The notes: a model not told the origin generated them from the sequence alone. Positions 13,331 through 26,540 are shown, counted from the first letter of the stretch. The stretch is DNA of 64,000 nt from Torymus aiolomorphi (GCA_036365515.1 CM070873.1:78592029-78656028); one strand, 5' to 3'. Translations and numbers: made by a program.

Positions 13331-14050
13331 TTGGCAAGTAGTTTTCAACGGACAAGGCCATTGGAAATTTGTTTAATACATTAAATTCAGACAAAAATAT
13401 ATTTATTCAAATTATTCTTGTAACTGTGGACGAAGTTTCCCCATGCCGGTAAATTTAGATTATTTTTTAGCTATATAGCCCAACTTGTACTTCTACCTTT
13501 CAAACATTCGCAGTGGTTTTAATACGTATACAAGGCCTGGTATACTCAAAGATTAGGAATAAATATAGAAAATACCATAAGTGTGTGTGCATTGTACGTT
13601 TGTGAAAAATAAGCGCTGTTCTTCATATATAAGCTGTTATTTTCTGTTTCTGTTTCTGTTCTTTTCTGACTGTTTAACGAATCCAAAACACTCTGATGAA
13701 ATTCGGCGACATGCAACAGCGTGTGGGAAAAAAATTTTACTGGTCACCACTAGTTGATAAGTTTAATAAAATTTATGACTAATCGTGTTTACTACATTGT
13801 ATAATAATTTTTCTAATTTTGTATTGCAATTATGCTTTCCACAATCTTTTTCAACTTTTTCTCACGTACAAGATTAAAATTCATATTATCCTACTGAATA
13901 TCATTTTTTTTTTTAATTTGTAATAGATTACGCGTACTATATGATAATTTTTCGAAATATTTTTATAATTTTTGTAATACTTCTTCTAATAATTCAGCAC
14001 TCTAAAATTATTGTACATGGAAAGTGGCGTTGAATTTCGTAATATAGTTG
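13331..14050. other. AT-rich spacer
   Basis: AT-rich with no gene or repeat recognised. Confidence 0.4.
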
Positions 14051-14056
14051 AACACG

Positions 14057-14090
14057 CACGTGTACAAACTCACGTGCAGGCTCTCACGTG
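14057..14090. promoter_or_regulatory. Three CACGTG E-boxes at exact 14-bp spacing
   Basis: The palindrome CACGTG occurs at 14057-14062, 14071-14076 and 14085-14090, each start 14 bp after the last, in otherwise AT-rich DNA. CACGTG is the class B E-box bound by bHLH factors such as Myc/Max, USF and Clock/Cycle. The regular spacing is seen directly; function is inference. Confidence 0.45.
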
Positions 14091-14350
14091 AGCTCTGGCG
14101 CAAATTAGCAAATGTGCGGACTCTCACGCACTCTTCGCTCATCTTTTTGTATGCAAAATATATATGGTAGTTCAAATTATATACCAACGTTCTTTAATTT
14201 TTAATATAATTTCAAAACGGAAAGAATATATAACTAATCTAATTTACAACTTCCTCTTTTTGGAGATTTAAAAATAATGGATATCGGGATTTTCATCATC
14301 CCAAAACGGATGTTCGTACAGATAATAATACACATTCTCTCGTATTTATA

Positions 14351-15024
14351 CACGGATAGAATTTTTCTGGAAAAATTACCGTGAAATTCGTGTCAATCGA
14401 GGTACAACCGATTTTTCTGGAAATTATTATGCGTATTTTCTATATAATTATTGCTGCAGTCTTAGAAAAATTTAATATTCGTACGTTAAATTTTACCGGA
14501 CACTCGGTAAATTTTGCGTTTAGTAAATTTTCCATCGAAAGTATTATAAAAGTTATAGGGATTTATGGAATTTTTTGCCGGACTGTCACGGTAATTTTTA
14601 CTGTCCTTTTGTACAAATTTTACCCTGACATGAAGGGAATATCGAAACTCACACGTCGGTGGCGCTGCTCGCGCCGCCGTCGACTGGCACGTGCTACACA
14701 CATAACCTATAAATATTTAGATCATTGAATTTCAAATAGATTCATTATTATATGTTTTTTGACAAATACAAACTAAAATATTGTTTAAAACTAAAATTAT
14801 AAATAATATTGAGAGACAATTGAATTAAAAAGCATAAAACAATGTAATTAAATAGTTTAGTACTAATTTCTTGAAAACCAAAATTTTTACCGTGACATCA
14901 CGGCAAATTTTCTTGTGTGCATCATAAAAAGTTCCGGAACGTTCGGGTGTTTCGCAGTTACAATGCTCACGGTAATTTTTACCGTGAATTTCACGGTAGT
15001 TTTTACAGAAAAATTCTATCCGTG
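14351..15024. mobile_element. TA-flanked TIR element (CACGGATAG family)
   Basis: A 674-bp non-autonomous element with ends CACGGATAGAATTTTTCTG and the reverse complement, flanked on both sides by TA (14349-14350 and 15025-15026). Subterminal short palindromes of the type CACGGTAAAAATTACCGTG recur inside both arms. The core (14645-14700) is GC-rich. The ORFs of 115, 71, 71 and 66 codons fall inside and are not genes. TIR plus TA duplication fits a MITE-like element moved by a transposase encoded elsewhere. Confidence 0.8.
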
Positions 15025-15129
15025 TACCATCCCAAGGCAATACAACAGAATTTACAAACTACTTCCAGTACGACGACAAGAACAACTTTTTAAGAATTAC
15101 AAAAATCTTCTTTAATACATCTCTGATAT

Positions 15130-15700
15130 GAATTCTGACTTGAAAGCACACCGAATCGTTCCTTTACCACTTGGCGCATCAACCCCGCGCGCTTCACCTC
15201 CCCCGACCGGCCGGCAATTTCACCTCTGTGACGCCGTCTCGGGTCGACGAATTCCCACGTCCGCGACGTCCCCCTATCCTTCTCTCTCTTCCTCAAGAGC
15301 CCCGAGGAGAATCCGCGAAATCTCGCGCGCCGCGTCAATCCGCGCGCTGCACACCTTCGCGCGTCGATGTCTCTCTCTCTCCCTCTCTCTCTCGCGCGCA
15401 GCTAAATTTACACCGCACGAGCGTTACTGGCATTCCAGACGACGACGAGCATGTAGGTAGTACGTGCGGTTATATTGCCTGAAGTGCCAGTCCGCGAAAC
15501 TCGAATTTAACCCTTTGCCCCGCGCGCACTCTACGTGTCGCAGCAGCTGGCATTTGGCGGCGGCGCGCTAGACGGTTCAGACTCGTTATCACGTCAGGTT
15601 GACGAGGCCGCGTGTAGAGAGACAGAGCGAGAGAGAGAGAGCTGAGGTGGCACAGTGTATACCATGGTTTTCTGCCTGTCATGAAAAACAAACACTGAAA
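15130..15700. other. CpG island with CT/GA tracts
   Basis: CpG-rich with CTCTCTCTCTCC near 15372 and GAGAGAGAGAGAG near 15628. Parallel Arg/Ser/Pro-rich frames reflect composition only. Confidence 0.4.
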
Positions 15701-16318
15701 GCTGCGGGAATTTTATTGCGGCTTTTCATTTCTTTTTATATTGAAATGTAACGCGACACAAGTGTTGTATCGTTTGCGAAGTGTTTTGTGATTTGATTGT
15801 CTTGATTGTGATTAAATACGATCCGTTATGTGCCCGTTGATACGGAAAAATAATTGTACGCAGACTGAAAGTGCTTTTAATAAGCTGTAGTTGGATAGGA
15901 ATCGACTGGATATGTATTTAAAAATGGAAAGTCAAATGATGTGAAAGTGCGATTGCTATGCATCAGTTGTATTGACTTTCTAGGTTCTTGGAAACTCAGA
16001 TCCGATGCATAAGTGGAAAGTATGAGTTCATGAAAATCAACGTATAATCACTGAGTTTTATTAATGCCATAATAATTTCCTACAAACATATTTTATATAT
16101 ATAATATTTTTAATTAAAAATATAATCTTGTATTAAAACCAAACTTGATAAAACAGATTTTCCATACCAATTTATTGCAATGTTTGATTATTATATCGAC
16201 TTTACAATAACTTTTGGATCTACTTAAAAATATTTAACTAAAGTGTATGCAGATGTACTTGAAATAATCAAATAATATAAGTATGTTTTGATAGATATAA
16301 TCGTTTTCAAAAACGTCA
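15701..16318. other. AT-rich spacer
   Basis: No gene, repeat or motif cluster recognised. Confidence 0.4.
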
Positions 16319-16900
16319 ATGCAAACCACATTCGAGCAAATACAGCAAAACAGAATGGCGCCTTGGCGCAAAATCGCTCCAAGTACCGACAGGGAGCCGC
16401 GTGCATTAGTTTCGTTTAATCTCTCGGTCGCACTATTTCATCCTCCATTCCGTATATTGCATAACCTTCCTATCTCGCTTCTTGTGCGTGCATCCTCTCT
16501 ATTAGGTGTACATGTATAGAAGAGCGTAAATTCGCTCTGCGCCTCTCCGGTCTCGAAACTTCGTCTTTCCGCTGCATTCGCACACTCTCTGATACCCGTG
16601 TGGCCTAATCGCGCGAAACAGCATACATAGATACATAGGTGCATCGTAAACTTCGCGAACCACTTTTTACTTTTGTCTTTTACCCGCTACTCCAAATGGT
16701 ATAAATTCACCGGCGAGTGCGTGCAAATATGCTGAGTGCATTTCAAATGGCGGAATTCGCGAAAAGCGAAGAGAGAGAGGGGGAGAGCTTGTTTGGAAGA
16801 TATTTAGGCAAATTTGCGGGAATTCATACACAGTTTCGGGCGCTATTTAGATGCAGCACGTGTGCGGCAGACACTTCATTTCGCGTGGTGCTCACTAGCC
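16319..16900. other. Moderately GC-rich island
   Basis: Mixed composition with CpG clusters and a GAGAGAGAGG run near 16772. No credible coding frame. Confidence 0.3.
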
Positions 16901-17690
16901 TGGCTTTGTACAAATAATTAGCTTAATATACTGTAGCTATTCGGGAGCTCACCGAAATAGCTTCAAAAATCTTTTTAAAATATAACGTAGAAAAGGAGAG
17001 TGCATGTTCAACACAAGGAATAGAAGCATTGAACTAGAACAATTGTAACTCATAATCTACACGATTTAATTTGATCGTTTATTTCGAGAGGCTATTCATA
17101 TAGAAACTTAGGGTACAGGTGATTACGGATTTCACATGATTTCATTCAATAGTTTCAGTGATTGCAAAGTTGTATTATTTAAAAAAATATTTTGTAATCT
17201 TTTTAAGGATAATAATAATTTCAAATAATTCAAATGATTTCCAATGATTCCGAGATCAAGATGAAATAAATAATGAAGCTTAAACTCCCAGTTGAGGGTT
17301 CAAATCTCATTCCTTTTTCTTTTTTTTAATAAAAACAATTATATATGCAATTCAATAATTCATTTATGGCCATGCTATATAATTTATTTTTGTTATTTTC
17401 AAGGGTTAAAATATAGAAAAGAGAAATTTAGTTAAATAAATACTTTATTTGCTTAAAAATAATTAAATCTAATACAATTCCATTATTAACGGATTCGGGT
17501 TGCGAAACCGTACATATATAGTTTTTTATATTTATAAAACCATGTCTCGGTTTACTTTGTTGAATCTGTAAAATAATACCATTTTCTCTTTTAAATTTCA
17601 CAATTATAGCGGTGATAAGCAAACATACAATATAGTTATATGCGAATAGCTGAAGAAAAGCAAATCAATTTCGCTTACAATGACTGCATT
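16901..17690. other. AT-rich spacer
   Basis: AT-rich. A GGTTCAAATCTC motif near 17297 resembles a tRNA B box, but no A box or cloverleaf precedes it. Confidence 0.35.
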
Positions 17691-18520
17691 TCGGACGAAA
17701 AACCGAGTTGAACACAAATAGTTTGCATTACATTTCTCGTCGAAGCTCTGGCTCTTGCATATACGTTGCCGCCAGAAGGTAGAAAAATAATGAGCTAAAA
17801 ATTGCCGTTGTTTAACCTCTTCCCCGTATCTTAAATAAGTAATTCTTTCGAGTCACGCGAGGCAATAAACCGCGCGTAATTAAACGCAATTTCGACAACA
17901 GAATCCGTAACAGCCCGAGCAGAGGACAACGCCGAGGACAGAGCGCGCGCGGGGCGACATCGAAATCCCATCACGCGATCCGGTTGTAAAATCCGCCGTA
18001 AAATCTCCCTTTCGTCCCGACTGTCCTGCGAACCGATTTAGTTCCCCCCCTCCCCTTCTGCCTCTTTTTACTACGACAAACAACAACAGCAACAGCGGCA
18101 GCGCGCGATTTCCATTTCGCGTCGACGGGGGCAGAAAAAGTATCCACGCGCGCGGCGAAGATTACCTGTTATGAAGTCGAGAAAGGAGAAAACTGTGAGA
18201 AGCGAGCGAGCGAGCGAGAGCCGGTGCCCCTGGCGAGATATCGACCGTGAGGTCGTTAGAGCTAACTATGACGTTGGTGCTCTCTGGGAATCGAAACAGA
18301 AACGAAGTTTGCCCGCCGTCGCACGAAAGCCGAACGCTCGTGGAAAGACAATGGAGCGATCCCTTTCCTTTTTTTTTTGTACCGAGCACAGCTCGTCCTC
18401 TATTTTCTGGCCGCGCTTAACCTGCGTCTGTAATTGCGGAGAAGATTCGTTAGAATTAGGAGAGGGGAAAAGAGAGAGCAGAGGTTCCGCAGTAGTAGCT
18501 CGAAATCAAGTGTGCGGGCG
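17691..18520. other. CpG island
   Basis: CpG-dense island (GCGCGCG at about 17945, GAGCGAGCGAGCGAGAG at about 18200). The open frames at 17880-18527 on both strands are compositional. Confidence 0.4.
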
Positions 18521-18597
18521 AATATAATTACACGTAGTGTTCTCTAAACGTAAGCATATTAGATTTATCCGTGAGTGTATACACTTCGTATTTTATA

Positions 18598-19600
18598 CAC
18601 TGAGAGAAATGTTGTAGTAAAATTTATTATAAACATAAGAAAAATTACTATATTTTGTAGGAACGGAGGGACAAATCGAAATTATAACAATTTTTGCTAT
18701 GCAACATAGTAATTTTTATGAATGACCTTAAATTTAAAAAAATTAAATTTTTTCTCGTTCATCCTGTTTTCAGAACTATTTTCAGACTCTAATCATACAA
18801 TATTTAATGTGAAAATAAATTAAAATGAGAAATAAAAATATTTTTTTTACGAGCGTTGGGATCGAACCTGCAACCTTCACCGCGGCAATCGGACGCGCTA
18901 ACCACTTACCCAAATAGGATTCTTGAGTGTAAAATTTTGGAACTTGTACATGTCAAACCATCGATTTAAAAAAAATTTCAGATAATATTAAATAATGACA
19001 ACAAATAACTTTGATAACACAAAGAAACTTATCATTAATGTGCATAATATAAAAATAAAATAATTGAAGTAAGGTTTTGAATGTTTTGTAAACTTAAAAG
19101 CAAGGCAAAGTGAAATTCCCGTAGAAACATAACCTCAATCAGACACGTGGGCGCCTTGATCTGCGCAGAAAGTACTAATGTTGTAGCAATTTTTACTATG
19201 TTGGATAGCAAACTTTCTTATGGCCTGTAGCAATTTTTGAATGTGGCACTTTTTACTATGTTTATAGTAATTTTTAATACGCTACAGAATAAAATTTATA
19301 CGCTACAAAATAAAATTTAAACACTACAAAATAAAATTTATATTCTATTCTAATAAAAATTAAAAGCATATATTTTAAATTTTATTATATCATAGTTTTT
19401 GCTATGTGTATAGCAATTTTTCTTTTATTTCATAATACTTTCTAATCAACAACTGTCATAAAAATTACAAGAAATTTTGTAATTATTCATACAATTATAA
19501 TAAAAATGCAGCATAAAGTGTATTTGTCTCACCCTTCCTATACTTTATAGTAATTTTTATTACAGTTATAATAAAATTTACTACAACATTTTTCTCAGTG
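18598..19600. mobile_element. TA-flanked TIR element carrying a tRNA-like segment
   Basis: A 1003-bp element with ends CACTGAGAGAAATGTTGTAG (left) and its near reverse complement (right, GAAAAATG variant), flanked by TA at 18596-18597 and 19601-19602. The TIR similarity decays over roughly 60-100 bp. Inside are a reverse-strand tRNA-like segment (18850-18917) and three short tandem-like copies of a CTACAAAATAAAATTTA unit at about 19278-19345. No transposase is encoded. A related design is seen at 42159-43419. Confidence 0.8.
18850..18917 (-). other. tRNA-like segment inside TIR element
   Basis: Read on the minus strand it has an A-box-like TAAGTGGTTAGCGCG and a B-box GGTTCGATCC about 35 bases apart, as in tRNA genes transcribed by RNA polymerase III. 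The acceptor and anticodon stems do not pair well, so it is not an intact tRNA gene. It may act as an internal Pol III promoter, or may have been captured from a tRNA. Confidence 0.6.
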
Positions 19601-19602
19601 TA

Positions 19603-20149
19603 GAAAGGATTCATGAAAAGATATCCGATTTTGTAAATGTAGGTGTGTAAAAACGAAACATAAGTAGGATACAGAAATTCGAATCGAGTAAACTTCCTAT
19701 ATAATACCTATGTAACAGTAATGTTACTTACGTTAAATGTTACTTAGGTGAACGCTCGCGTTACTTTCGTTTAACTTGGGCTCTTCGAAAACTGAGCAGT
19801 ATATCTTGCATCTTAGAAACTTAAAGTATCTTACTTCAAGAATTTTCAATGTAGAATACAAATTTGCTTAAAACTATACTAAATAACTCTGCTAAAATAC
19901 AGAATAAGTTTATTAATAAAATTGTCGTAATGAGTAAAATGATATAGTTATTGGAACTTATAAAATGTCCATTGAAAATCACGTAGTCATTCATACTATA
20001 ATAATATACGCAAACTGTCATTCTAGTTTCATTCACCTTATTATTATATACATAACATTATTTATTTTTTGAGATTATTACATTTGCAATTCATATTTGC
20101 AATAACAATATCATTTTATACCGTCCTCTCTTTCAGCAATCCTTAAACT
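19603..20149. other. AT-rich spacer
   Basis: No gene or repeat recognised. GTTACTTA-type words recur at 19715-19765. Confidence 0.35.
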
Positions 20150-20560
20150 TTCGTAATTCCACGAGCGGCTTTAATAAAACGAGCGCCATAAACCTAACGA
20201 TCGCGCGGAAAAACAATGCGGATTTTCGCCATTCGATCGGCATCATCGGCATTACATATGGCCTATATTCGGAAAGACGTTCCCATCTCTACCCTCCCTA
20301 TCTCTATCTCTCCTCTCCCTCTCTCTCCCCCACACTGCGACTTCCATTCGCGCTTATCGCGTCGAGCGCCGTGGAGTATAATAAGATCGTAAAAACGATG
20401 ATAGAGGAGGGGACGCGAGCGAGGGAGCCGAGCGAGAGGTCGCGTATATATCCGCGGAGTCTACACGTATATTTTATATCTTCAACGCTGTGCGTGTATG
20501 AGACGAAAGATGTTGCAAATGGTAGTAACAAGGGAACCGAGTCGATTCATCTTTTCTCAT
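20150..20560. other. GC-richer island with CT tract
   Basis: Contains TTTAATAAAACGAGC, GCCATAAAC (Hox/Caudal-like words), a CTCTCCCTCTCTCTCCC run near 20310 and CpG clusters. No credible frame. Could be regulatory. Confidence 0.3.
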
Positions 20561-21269
20561 AACTCTCTGCATCCCCTTGTCGCCATTGCGGTCGTCTAAA
20601 TTTTCTATGCGTTCCTTTTCCCACTACTATAGCTCCTGTATCCTTTTCTATTATATGACACGTTACTATTACTACACTTTAACTCCCGCTTACGCTGTAA
20701 ATTGGATTCGCCTCTATCTTTATCATATACGGATTATAAATGACTAACTGTCATTTTATAAGCTATGAGCATGACTTGCAGTGAATTATAAAAACCAAAG
20801 GTACTGTCCGATTGAAAAAGTATGATAAACCCAGCTAAAAAGTGTGCATAAATATAATAACTTGTGCGGGTTTTGTACCGGAATCTGAAAATTTTTATTA
20901 GTTTTTATAAAGTCATTTCAGTCGGGTGATAATTGAATATTAATGTGAATTTACTTCATTTTCTACATCTCTTTTAATGCATAAATATCCTTAGTTTCTT
21001 TAAAAATCTGGCAAATAATAATTTTATAAATCGATATTAGAAATAAATTAGAATATTGACAAATGTCGCGTATAATATATGAACAAATAAATATAACGCC
21101 GCATTAGATTTCGCGAAAACCGCAGCGCACATTCCGAAATGGTATAAATACATCGTATTTTGTCATATAACGAAAGCTTAGATTTATAACGCATTACCGC
21201 ACAACGATATATCACGGAGGCGTATCAGGCCATTGTAATTGCTAATTTATTATCAGGGCTTCCGGTTCT
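20561..21269. other. AT-rich spacer
   Basis: No gene or repeat recognised. Confidence 0.4.
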
Positions 21270-21960
21270 GTGTACAATAAACAAAATACCTTCCCCCCAT
21301 CACTCCTCCTTTCCACGCCGCTTATTTATTTTTTCCCTCCGCACATCCATTTATCTATCCATTTGCCGGCGCACATAATAGCCATACACACTTCCCTCCC
21401 GATTCATTTCCCTCTCGCCTTGGCTACATCGCCCTCGTATCCATCTCTATCTCCTTCCCTCCGCTCTCGGCGCTCAACGAATTTCTCGCGCAAAACGTCA
21501 TATATACGTATAGCGCCTCCGTAGTCGACGTAGTCGTCAGCGCCCTACTTTGCTGCGAAGAAAGCTTCGCTCTCTCCCTCTATGGATCCACACTAAAATT
21601 CGCTCCCTATATGGCTCAGCCGTATATGTATACGTATAAGGTAAGTGCACACTCGCATGTATCTCGAGGTGTGTATACGGAGCCATAACGCCCGAATGCA
21701 CCCGCGTAAATATTTATGCGGACGGAAGAGAGGCGATATCCGACGTGTCGACCCTCACTACTCCCCACCCCTGTCCGCGTGGAGCCAAGACGTTGCTCGA
21801 TGTTGGCTGAATTTTCCGCAAGAGCGTCAATCCAAGTGGGCGAGGAAGAGCCCGTTTTTCTGCAGCCCCAGCGATTGAAAGACTTTATTCCAATTTCCTC
21901 GCGAGCGAGTAGTGCCGTCACGTCCTGCGGCCAGATAAAAGGGGGCTGTGTGCTTTGCAC
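21270..21960. other. Pyrimidine-rich and CpG island
   Basis: Plus strand is C/T-rich (TTCCCTCC, CTCTCCCTC) grading into a CpG-rich block at 21620-21920. Frames here on both strands overlap and have no domain likeness. Confidence 0.35.
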
Positions 21961-23919
21961 CGAATTATTCATTTTCCTTTATTCGGGGACAGTGAATTTT
22001 CTGGCTGTAAGTCAACAAAATGTAAATTTACTGCGATTAACTTTTGGTGAAATCAAGATTACGTGACTGCTGGATTCGAATTCATTAAAAGTAGAAAATT
22101 ATATACAGTGTTCGGGCTTTTGTATACTCTTATTTATTGAACTTCTGACTATGTTATATTTTATAATTGCATGATCCATTCTAATTTCAAATTTATATGA
22201 TTTTTTACAAACGTTGTTGACAATTTAAACGTTTGAAGCCGTCTCCTTTTTGCAGTGGCGCATGAGACCCAAACACGTTGAGTGCATTATCTTAACCTAA
22301 CCGTCACGTTTGACGATTTGCTTGTTGTAGCTACGATCGCACCGTTATAATTCTTTGTTTAACTGCATTTCAGACGTTAGTCGAACTTCATCAACATACC
22401 GCTTACGTGCATGGTCATTTGTGTCGTTTTGTGTTGATGAAACACCAAGGGTTCTCCTCGCCTTGTTGCATGGCTCAGCAATCTTTTGTAGCTGTCTAAT
22501 TGGCTAATTTGGTACGACTCGGTGAACTTATGGAACAGTTCGATTGGCTAGCCATGTTCCTACGACTGCAGGTGGTGCGTTATTATTGCGAAGCGCCGTA
22601 ACGGCCCTAGTGTGTGAGCCAGAGTACGTTTTTGTCAGCTTTTTTTGCAAGGAATCATGTTTTTGTCCACCCAGTTAGAGTTCTTATACTGGATTGTTAT
22701 TGTAATTCGAATAGTCATAAATTTAAATTTTTAATAAAAATTTATGTTTTTAGTAGAATTAAATCTTTGTTTTGTATTTATTTTAATACATACACATTTC
22801 GTCGCGCGGTACGAAGAAAAGCCAACTTTTAAGTTCGCGCGAAGAAAGCCAAGGTATGGGCACATTTTTGGCTTTTCTTCATTAATATTGCATATTCATG
22901 TAGATTAACAAATATTATAATAAAGTAGTAAATAATACATATTTAGAAAATAATCGTAGCCGATTTAAAATTTATTTTCATACCATTTTCATTTTAGTAA
23001 ATCCTTGGACGAGATTAAGTAGCAGAAAAATTATTATCTGTGGGTAAGACAGATAGATATACTCTGCCCCATCAGCGTAAAACTGTATGGCTAACTTCGT
23101 AATATATACGTATTTAACATATTACCTCTAAAATGGAATTCTCCCATGGCATGAGTAATTTCACGCGGAACTGCCCAAGCGTTTCATTGCATATCATCAA
23201 AGTGCTTTAAAGTCGTCACATAATTCTACTGCGAGACATAGAAGTAATAATATTGATATTGAATCAAATTATATTTTATTATTTTTCAATTTGAAATGTA
23301 GAACGTTGAGAAATCCCCAAAAATGATATACCTATTAAGGCAATCTTTCAGGCAAAATTCAGGCAAAATTACCTGAAAAAATAAATTAAAATGTAATTAC
23401 TATAAAATAAAGTAGTATGTATCACTAATATAACTTATTTCTAATACAAAATCTCAAGAGATAGGTTTCTTAATCCACTTTATACACAATTATGTAATTT
23501 TAGAAAAATCAACTGGTGAGCAAGTTTTCTTGGCAATCACTGGATGGATTTTGACGAGAAAAGTCGCAAATTACTTGGAAAATATGTACCTATGGCATGA
23601 AGCTCTGGAATTAAAAAATATCCAGACTAAGTATTTTTTGAATTGAAAAAACGATAAAAATTCATAAAAATTGATAAAATTAAGACAAAAAATGTAGTTT
23701 TTTTAATTAATTTCTTCTTGATCATTTTTTTTTATATATGAATTTTTGTTAATTATCTTAGTAACACCCAAATTGTTCTTGTCAATATAGTACAATAAAT
23801 ATCATTTAAAGAAATTCAAAACTGAATTAGGATAACGGGAAATGTAATGTCTTGAACATCCTGTTAAAAGATTATTGTAGAAAAAAGTGAATTTTGCAAA
23901 AATGAGTTAAATAAAGCGT
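21961..23919. other. AT-rich spacer
   Basis: No gene recognised. A small inverted repeat of GAAGAAAAGCCAA with TTGGCTTTTCTTC spans about 22814-22882. Confidence 0.35.
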
Positions 23920-24640
23920 ATCTGCAGCAGCCATCGAAAGCGAACTCGGACTAAGAACAAACGAGAAGCTGCTATAGCGGGCCGCGTGCGATAACGAATC
24001 CTCGAAAAGCCCTAGAGCTAGATGTCAATAATCGATAAAGCCCGAGGATGGCAAAAGAGAAAATAAAGAGCTTAAGGAAAAACCGAGCAGGAAAGAGGAG
24101 GAGGGTAGAAATGAATGAAAAGCAAGCAAGGCAGAAAGAAATTATCTAAAGAGCATCGGAGAATGCTGACTGCGAAGCCGAAGCCCGCGCGTGTCCGACG
24201 CTACAGTGATCAAAAACGGGAATCGAGCAGCCTCGTGTTGCACGCAAACTTGGGTAAGCTCTTTTTAAAAAGATCGCCCTCGCTTGCATGGCACTTTGGA
24301 GAAAGAGACGAGAATGGAGCAGCGACAGCGAGAATCAAAACTTTAAAGGGCGCGTACAAAGAAAGCTATAGGTATAGGTAGATTCTGCTCCTTCCCCCTA
24401 GTCAGCCTTAATTGACGCTGCCTCGCCAATCGGATTCGCTTTTCGGGAATTTCGCGCGCGTATGCCAGAGGATGACCGCTAACGAGCGACGAGAAAAGAA
24501 GGAACAGAGAAAAAGTCAATTTCTTCTTCGCGCGCGTTCGTTTGTGCATTTTGAATAAGCGCACAAGGCAAAGAGCGGAATTTAATCGGCGAGTGCTAGA
24601 TGGAATTTTCCTCTTCCTTTTGCTAGCGCGCCTCGAAAGA
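23920..24640. other. Mixed-composition island
   Basis: GC-richer, purine-rich at 24050-24160. An 88-codon Lys/Arg-rich frame at 24115-24381 has no recognisable domain and is not called. Confidence 0.3.
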
Positions 24641-25099
24641 CTTTTACTTTGATTAAAGTCTAGTGAAAATCCTTAATTAACGAATATCGAAGAAATACTG
24701 CCGCATGAGGAAATCTAGGTCGGGTATATCTATTTAATTATATATGCAAAAAGAAGGGTTTAATATATTTACGCGAGAAGCGCATACTTTTTCCTCGTCA
24801 TTTGGCAGAGTCTATGGCTGTAAAGAAATTAAACAAATAACGTTACAGCATACGTAGTAGTTTTTAGTTTTAATATTTTGTAGATTTAAAATATTCATTG
24901 TTAGGAAGCATACTTAGTCAAAAAGTAGCTCGCTACTACTTGAAGTAACAACTATGATGGTATCATTAATTCTTTTCCGAATATTTATCAACCCTCGCAT
25001 TCTTTATACAATTGAAGTTGTTGACATGAATTATCATTTCAAGTAAAGTCGTAATTAACTGTTGATTATCCGGGAATTTTAATCTCAATTGGTTATCTA

Positions 25100-25240
25100 A
25101 CCTATCATGTTATAGTACATTATGTAACAAGGGACTAAAGTCGCAGATTATTCCCGCAGGTGAGTTCACTGCCCGAGCGAGCGTAGCAGTGATCACCCAA
25201 GGGAATGATCGATTTTAGTCCCATGTTACATACAGTACTT
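25100..25240. repeat. Small imperfect fold-back
   Basis: TATGTAACAAGGGACTAAAGTC near 25120 pairs imperfectly with GATTTTAGTCCCATGTTACATA near 25210, enclosing a GC-richer loop with CCCGCAGGTGAGTTCACTG. Probably a degraded short inverted-repeat element. Confidence 0.5.
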
Positions 25241-25599
25241 TATTCCCATCGCCACTGTGGCCACTTCATAGATTTGAAAAGTTATTTTGTATTTATCTGT
25301 TTATTTTGTTAGTTTTAACCCAATTCACCATAAACGTACAAAATTAAAGTAAAAGAGGGAATCAGACGCCACTTTTGCCCTGATTTTCAGGCTATAAAAT
25401 GGCCATTATAGTAGAGATGGGAATAAAATCTATTTAAAGGCTTCTAGTTGTGAATAATCTCATATCCTTTAATTGTGTTGATGGTGTGAAATGAACATTT
25501 AATAACAGGAAATTGTGATAAAACATTGAGTAAAATAATATTGTAATGATGAGAGATGTAGAAAAATTTGGCATAACTCTCACAAAGTAAGTCCCGCAG

Positions 25600-26540
25600 G
25601 CGGGAGTTATATCATTGAGCCCTTGGCTCAGCAAACTCACGCGAATCTGCATAAAAGTCAATCCACGTCTGAACCGCGCGCTAGCGAGCGGAGGAAGAGA
25701 ACGGAACGCCACTCTGGGGAGCGAGGAATAAAATCAAACGAAATTGAAATGGCGATAGCCCGTGTTTAAATCGCGAAGACTGAAGCAGAAGAAGAAGGAG
25801 AGGGAAAGGAAGAGAGAGGGAGAGAGAGAGAGAGGTCGGCGCAGGAAGCGGAGAATCGGTCAAGCCGTGCGCGAGCGCGGCAAAGCCAAGCCGGCTTGCG
25901 CTCTCGGTCCCGCAGCAGCGCTTGGGTTCAACGAACCAGCGGGCACCCACTGCTATACTCTCTGCTGCTCTCGCTCTCTTGCTCCACGTGTATATATACG
26001 TATACACATTGAAAACGACTTGGCGGCGAGCAGCGGCGTCTCGTTTCCTCATTGACCTCCATCTCCGGGCCCGCTCTCCTCCTCCTTCGTAGTACTACGA
26101 GCGCGCGCGCGCGGTGATAGCGAAGGTGAAGCCGCCGCGGAGGATACGCTGCTCTTATACGCGCGCTCGGCTTTATTGTGATGTAGACTTTCACGTGCGC
26201 GCGATGGGAATGCCGCGCCAGTAGTGCGCGCCCGAGAGATGGCCCACGCTGATTTATAAGGTGTAATTCGAGCTTGTTGTGGCTTGCGCGCGCGTGAAAG
26301 TAGATGGTTTTAATGAGAATGAGGTAATGGCAAGCGACGCGTGTGAGCGAGCTGATGATGACGTACGGAAAAATAGCTTTGCACTTTGGCTTTGCGCGCC
26401 ACGCTATAAAGTGCTCTCTCTCTCTCTCACTCTGTGAGCTGAAAGGGCTATGTGTTTGCGGATATAGCGCTGCTATGAGCTGGGGATATAAAGCGAATAT
26501 ATCTTGTCGCTGCGAGGTATTTTTGGTTCCAGCAGAAAAC
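25600..26540. other. CpG island with GA tract and alternating CG run
   Basis: Strong CpG island containing GGGAGAGAGAGAGAGAGG near 25820, the run GAGCGCGCGCGCGCGCGG near 26099 and CTCTCTCTCTCTC near 26418. The Arg/Glu-rich and Leu/Ser-rich frames are produced by these tracts. Confidence 0.45.

Noticed and set aside
17280..17325. tRNA-like B box GGTTCAAATCTC
   Set aside because: No A box or stems upstream; isolated match.
18850..18917. Functional tRNA gene on the minus strand
   Set aside because: A and B boxes are present but the acceptor and anticodon stems do not pair, and the segment sits inside a transposable element.
24115..24381. 88-codon Lys/Arg-rich ORF as a small ribosomal or histone-like protein
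   Set aside because: No match to any conserved ribosomal or histone motif and no splice or start context; composition follows a purine-rich stretch.
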